Shown here one piece after another: positions 5,702-8,641 of a DNA stretch of 8,641 nucleotides. The notes beneath the pieces are model-generated. The model was not told where the DNA came from. It worked only from the letters and a program-made list of their open reading frames with translations, and made no database searches. Source of the DNA: Flavobacteriales bacterium (lineage in GTDB: Bacteria > Bacteroidota > Bacteroidia > Flavobacteriales > Crocinitomicaceae); contig CANCEQ010000129.1 in NCBI GenBank assembly GCA_947375085.1, forward strand, positions 1-8,641. The letters run 5' to 3'. The position numbers and the translations under genes were made by a program. Position 1 is the first letter of the stretch. Every line of letters starts with the position of its first letter.

Positions 5702-6676
5702 TTAAGATGCCTTTCTGGCTTTTCTTTTTTCAGCAAATGCTAATGCAGCCTCTCTTACCCACATTCCTTCTTCTTTTGCTTTTCTTCGAGCATCAACTCG
5801 TTCTTTGTTGCAAGGTCCGTTTCCTTTTACTACTTCCCAGAATTCATCCCAATTGATTGGGCCTGCTTCGTAGTGTCCAGTTTCTTTATTGAATTTCAGG
5901 TCTTTATCAGGAATGGTTAATCCAATCATTTCAGCTTGAGGAACGGTAACGTCGATGAACAATTGACGTAATTCGTCGTTAGTGTTACGTTTGATTTTCC
6001 ATTTCATTGATTGAGCAGTGTGTTTAGAATCTGCATCGTTTGGACCAAACATCATTAATGCTGGCCACCAGAAACGATTCAATGAATCTTGCGCCATTGC
6101 TTTTTGCTCTGGTGTTCCTTGAGCTAAAAGAGAAATGATTTCGAATCCTTGACGTTGGTGAAAAGATTCTTCTTTACAAACCCTTACCATCGCTCTAGCG
6201 TAAGGACCGTAAGAACATCTACAAATAGGAACTTGGTTCATAATTGCAGCTCCATCTACCAACCATCCAATTGTTCCCATATCCGCCCAAGAAGTGGTAG
6301 GGTAATTGAAAATGGAAGAATATTTTGCCTTCCCAGTATGTAAATCGTCGATTGTTTCTTCTCTATCGGCACCTAAAGTTTCCACAGCACTGTATAAATA
6401 CAACCCATGTCCTGCTTCATCTTGAACCTTCGCTAGCAAAACTGCTTTTCTTCGCAAGTTAGGTGCACGTGTAATCCAATTTCCTTCAGGTAACATTCCT
6501 ACAATTTCAGAATGCGCATGTTGCGAAATTTGACGAATTAAAGTTTGACGATATTCCTCTGGCATCCAATCCTTTGGTTCGATTTTAATATCGTTGTCAA
6601 TTTTTTCTTGAAAACGTCTTTCTAACTCTGCAATATTTACTTCTTTCATATGTACTTCATTGTTTTTAAATGTCAT
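5702..6676 (-). CDS. paaA: Phenylacetyl-CoA 1,2-epoxidase catalytic subunit PaaA
   Basis: PaaA is the diiron oxygenase subunit that epoxidises the ring of phenylacetyl-CoA. The 324-aa product shows near-canonical blocks: [20 protein letters not shown] (residues 34-53), [20 protein letters not shown] (55-74), [16 protein letters not shown] (82-97), YSSIFNYPT (119-127), [13 protein letters not shown] (137-149), [13 protein letters not shown] (167-179) and [14 protein letters not shown] (201-214). Likely iron ligands are Glu57, Glu87, His90, the Glu169/170 pair and His173, in the ferritin-like EXXH pattern. The start is uncertain: a second in-frame ATG at 6649 (residue 10) gives 315 aa, nearer to the E. 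coli protein of about 309 aa. It is the first gene of the minus-strand unit, divergent from paaE. Confidence 0.96.
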   Translation of the reverse strand: MTFKNNEVHMKEVNIAELERRFQEKIDNDIKIEPKDWMPEEYRQTLIRQISQHAHSEIVGMLPEGNWITRAPNLRRKAVLLAKVQDEAGHGLYLYSAVETLGADREETIDDLHTGKAKYSSIFNYPTTSWADMGTIGWLVDGAAIMNQVPICRCSYGPYARAMVRVCKEESFHQRQGFEIISLLAQGTPEQKAMAQDSLNRFWWPALMMFGPNDADSKHTAQSMKWKIKRNTNDELRQLFIDVTVPQAEMIGLTIPDKDLKFNKETGHYEAGPINWDEFWEVVKGNGPCNKERVDARRKAKEEGMWVREAALAFAEKRKARKAS

Positions 6677-6728
6677 ATGGAATCGCCATTTTTAAATTCA
6701 TCGGTAATGCTGATGTATTCGCTTATGG

Positions 6729-6748
6729 CTTATTTCATAGAAAATAAG
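6729..6748 (-). promoter_or_regulatory. Small hairpin at the 5' end of the predicted paaA leader
   Basis: CTTATTT (6729-6735) and AAATAAG (6742-6748) are exact reverse complements separated by 6 nt. With a start site near 6754 for the predicted paaA promoter, the stem would lie within the first bases of a leader of 75-105 nt. A 5'-terminal stem of this sort may protect the mRNA from decay, which is inference. The stem is A/T-rich and could be chance. Confidence 0.3.
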
Positions 6749-6759
6749 TTGTAGTATTA

Positions 6760-6791
6760 CAAAAATAACGAATTATGTTGATTCGTACAAA
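6760..6791 (-). promoter_or_regulatory. Bacteroidota-type promoter of the paaABCD unit
   Basis: Read on the minus strand, TTTG (6791-6788) is followed by exactly 20 nt and then TATTTTTG (6767-6760), a complete match to the -33 TTTG / -7 TANNTTTG consensus with ideal spacing. The spacer itself contains a dyad, ACGAAT-N7-ATTCGT (6768-6773 and 6781-6786), placed where a repressor would block polymerase. Transcription would begin near 6754, 75-80 nt before the first paaA ATG. Confidence 0.65.
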
Positions 6792-6809
6792 GGAATAGAG
6801 TTTGAATAC

Positions 6810-6821
6810 TGATCACGATCA
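6810..6821. promoter_or_regulatory. Dyad between the divergent paa promoters, candidate operator
   Basis: TGATC-AC-GATCA is a 5-2-5 inverted repeat lying between the -33 boxes of the paaA and paaE promoters. The position suits a regulator acting on both directions. It does not clearly match the PaaX or PaaR operators known to me, and no regulator gene is in the window. Confidence 0.3.
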
Positions 6822-6830
6822 TTTCTTCGA

Positions 6831-6862
6831 TTTGTAACGATAAATTAAAATGATTAATTTTA
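6831..6862 (+). promoter_or_regulatory. Bacteroidota-type promoter of paaE
   Basis: TTTG at 6831-6834 is followed 20 nt later by TAATTTTA at 6855-6862, which matches TANNTTTG at all but the last position. Transcription would begin near 6869, leaving about 16 nt before the ATG at 6885. An AGGA 7 nt before that ATG may serve as a weak ribosome binding site. Confidence 0.5.
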
Positions 6863-6884
6863 CAAGCTATAATAGGAACAAAGG

Positions 6885-7955
6885 ATGAATCCAAAATTTC
6901 ACACACTTACGATTGCTGATATTCGCAAAGAAACTGAAGATACCGTTTCAATTGCTTTTGAAATCCCAGCTGATTTAAAAAAAGAGTTTACTTTTCAATC
7001 GGGTCAATATTTAACGTTAAGAGCTACTGTTGATGGAGAAGATATTAGAAGATCTTATTCATTGTCTTCTTCTCCTTACGAAAATGAATGGAGAGTAGCG
7101 ATTAAAAAAATTGAGGGGGGGAAATTCTCAACATTTGCGAATGAAAAATTAGCTGTTGGACATACATTAGAAGTAATGAATCCTGCTGGTAATTTTCATT
7201 TGAATAGCGCTCCTGATCATAAAAAATCGTATGTTTTGGTGGCAGCTGGAAGTGGAATCACTCCTATTATTTCAATTGCTAAATCGGTTTTAAATGAAGA
7301 ACCAAATAGTGATGTGACGCTTTTCTACGGTAACAAAGGATTCGCTTCTATAATTTTCAGAGAAGAAATCGAAGGATTGAAAAATAAATTTATGGATCGC
7401 TTGAGAGTGGTGCATATTTTATCTCGTGAAAGTTTAGGTAATGCGATTCAGAAAGGTAGAATTGACAGCGAAAAAATTGAAAAATTACACAAAGCATTTC
7501 TTGAAAACACAACCATTGACGAAGTATTCGTTTGTGGACCAGAAGAAATGATTCGCAGTGTGAAAGATAAGTTTGCAGCACATGTAGCAGACCCTAAAAA
7601 CATTCATTTTGAGTTATTTACTACAAGTAGTGCAACAAAAGAAAAAGCAGCAACTGAATCATCAGCACCAACTATCGCTTCCAATGTAAAAGTGATTATT
7701 GATGGCGATACATTGGAATTAGCAATGGAATCTACTGGAGAAACAATTTTAGATGCAGCTTTCAAAGCAGGTGGAGATTTACCCTTCGCTTGTAAAGGAG
7801 GAGTTTGTTGTACATGTAAAGCGAAAATATTAGAAGGAACGGCAACAATGGATATCAATTATGCATTGGAACCAGACGAGGTGGAAGCAGGATATATTTT
7901 AACATGTCAAGCACACCCAACAAGTAAAACATTAACAGTATCATTTGACGAATAA
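6885..7955 (+). CDS. paaE: Phenylacetyl-CoA epoxidase reductase PaaE (FAD/NADPH, 2Fe-2S)
   Basis: At 356 aa this equals the E. coli PaaE length. An N-terminal ferredoxin-reductase module carries the FAD motif RSYS (56-59), the nucleotide-binding GSGITPIISI (122-131) and CGPEEMI (218-224). A Ser/Thr/Ala-rich linker (about 246-266) joins it to a C-terminal plant-type ferredoxin domain with CKGGVCCTC (Cys303, Cys308, Cys311) and the distal LTCQAHP (Cys341), the four 2Fe-2S ligands. It passes electrons from NADPH through FAD and the cluster to the PaaA diiron site. Unlike in the common paaABCDE order, it is divergent from paaA. A run of seven G at 7115-7121 encodes Gly78-Gly79 and leaves the frame intact. 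A second reductase gene follows after 6 nt. Confidence 0.95.
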   Translation: MNPKFHTLTIADIRKETEDTVSIAFEIPADLKKEFTFQSGQYLTLRATVDGEDIRRSYSLSSSPYENEWRVAIKKIEGGKFSTFANEKLAVGHTLEVMNPAGNFHLNSAPDHKKSYVLVAAGSGITPIISIAKSVLNEEPNSDVTLFYGNKGFASIIFREEIEGLKNKFMDRLRVVHILSRESLGNAIQKGRIDSEKIEKLHKAFLENTTIDEVFVCGPEEMIRSVKDKFAAHVADPKNIHFELFTTSSATKEKAATESSAPTIASNVKVIIDGDTLELAMESTGETILDAAFKAGGDLPFACKGGVCCTCKAKILEGTATMDINYALEPDEVEAGYILTCQAHPTSKTLTVSFDE

Positions 7956-7961
7956 AAAAGT

Positions 7962-8641
7962 ATGGCATTTTTCAGTAAATTATTTAAAAAAGATTCAGCG
8001 GCTAAAACGCACAAAGGTTTTCATTTCTTGACAATTCAAAAGATTGAAAAATTGACTGCTGATAGTGTGAAAGTAACACTTGATGTACCGGCTGATTTAA
8101 AATCAACTTTCCAATTTGTTGCAGGACAATACATTAACTTTGTTGTTGAGGTAAACGGGAAAGAAGAAAGAAGATCGTATTCTATTTGCAGCGGACCAAA
8201 AGAACCATTAGCAGTTGCTGTTAAAGCGATTGAGAATGGAAAAGTTTCCGTTTGGTTCAATAAAACAGCTGAAGAAGGTCAAGAAATTCAAGTTTCGAAA
8301 CCAGAAGGAAGTTTTCAATTGAAAGCGAATGATAAAAATGTAGTAGCATTTGCAACAGGAAGTGGGATTACACCAATTCTTTCAATTGCTAAATCACTTC
8401 AAGACTCGAACGGAAAATTGAAATTGTTTTATGGAAATCGTACGAAAAGCTCTATTCTTTTTCATTCTGAATTAGCTGCTTTAAGTCACGTTGAGAATCA
8501 CTTTTATTTAAGTGGTGAAACAGCGGAAGGGTTTTCAAGTGGACGTTTAGATCAACCTGCTATTTCTGAAATAATCAAACAAAATTTAGATATTTTAAAA
8601 TCGGATGGATTCTTTTTATGTGGTCCAGAAGAAATGATTAA
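7962..8641 (+). CDS. Second PaaE-like ferredoxin-NADP reductase family protein (partial, 3' end missing)
   Basis: From the ATG at 7962 the frame stays open for 226 codons to the window end. It aligns with the adjacent PaaE throughout: GFHFLTIQKIEKLTADSV (19-36) with its N-terminus, AGQYINF (54-60), RRSYS (70-74, FAD), TGSGITPILSIAKS (132-145, nucleotide binding), FYGNR (156-160) and CGPEEMI (220-226). It differs by an N-terminal extension of about 16 residues rich in Lys and Phe (MAFFSKLFKK). Whether it ends in a 2Fe-2S ferredoxin domain lies outside the window. The 6-nt gap to paaE implies cotranscription. It may be an alternative reductase for the epoxidase or for another oxygenase; the name PaaE is therefore not assigned. 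Confidence 0.9.
   Translation, partial: MAFFSKLFKKDSAAKTHKGFHFLTIQKIEKLTADSVKVTLDVPADLKSTFQFVAGQYINFVVEVNGKEERRSYSICSGPKEPLAVAVKAIENGKVSVWFNKTAEEGQEIQVSKPEGSFQLKANDKNVVAFATGSGITPILSIAKSLQDSNGKLKLFYGNRTKSSILFHSELAALSHVENHFYLSGETAEGFSSGRLDQPAISEIIKQNLDILKSDGFFLCGPEEMI

Noticed and set aside
6149..6343. Plus-strand open frame of 64 codons inside paaA
   Set aside because: It is antisense to strongly conserved PaaA sequence and has no family features.
7390..8260. Minus-strand open frames of 63, 84 and 74 codons under the two reductase genes
   Set aside because: They are antisense to conserved reductase and ferredoxin motifs on the plus strand and lack any recognisable content.

Overview
The window looks like chromosomal DNA of a low-GC Bacteroidota bacterium, probably Flavobacteriales. 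The support is the AT-rich base composition, A/T-biased codons, few Shine-Dalgarno sites, promoters of the Bacteroidota form (-33 TTTG, about 20 nt, -7 TANNTTTG), and a TPR/transmembrane/PP2C protein of a kind common in that phylum. The closer assignment (e.g. Crocinitomicaceae or Flavobacteriaceae) is inference.

Layout. (1) Positions 1-1530: the 5' end of a tadA-like tRNA adenosine deaminase on the minus strand; a complete S66 LD-carboxypeptidase on the plus strand; and, tail to tail with it, a minus-strand gene of the arsenate reductase/low-molecular-weight tyrosine phosphatase fold. That last protein appears to have lost its nucleophilic cysteine, a second redox cysteine and the general-acid aspartate. 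(2) 1531-1792: a divergent intergenic region with two palindromic arrays built of 6-nt units. (3) 1793-3772: a membrane-anchored TPR-SpoIIE/PP2C phosphatase. (4) 3773-4005: a convergent gap with a long imperfect inverted repeat made of roughly 12-nt units. (5) 4006-8641: a phenylacetyl-CoA epoxidase locus. paaA, paaB, paaC and paaD lie on the minus strand. paaE lies divergently on the plus strand, followed 6 nt later by a second, window-truncated PaaE-like reductase.

How the genes work together. PaaA (diiron catalytic subunit), PaaC (structural subunit), PaaB (small bridging subunit) and PaaD (MIP18/DUF59-type maturation factor with a C-terminal cysteine cluster) form or mature the multicomponent monooxygenase that converts phenylacetyl-CoA to its ring-1,2-epoxide. 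PaaE delivers electrons from NADPH through FAD and a plant-type 2Fe-2S cluster. The 208-bp paaA/paaE gap carries back-to-back Bacteroidota-type promoters with dyad sequences in and between them, which suggests joint control. The downstream part of the pathway (paaG, paaZ, paaJ, paaK) is not in the window.

Most of the unexplained structure is in the intergenic DNA. Three gaps hold phased, degenerate, palindromic mini-repeat arrays of one architecture but different unit length (6, 7 and about 12 nt). A fourth, inside the paa operon, holds a perfect 13-bp hairpin. No CRISPR array, rRNA, tRNA, transposase or integrase was seen.
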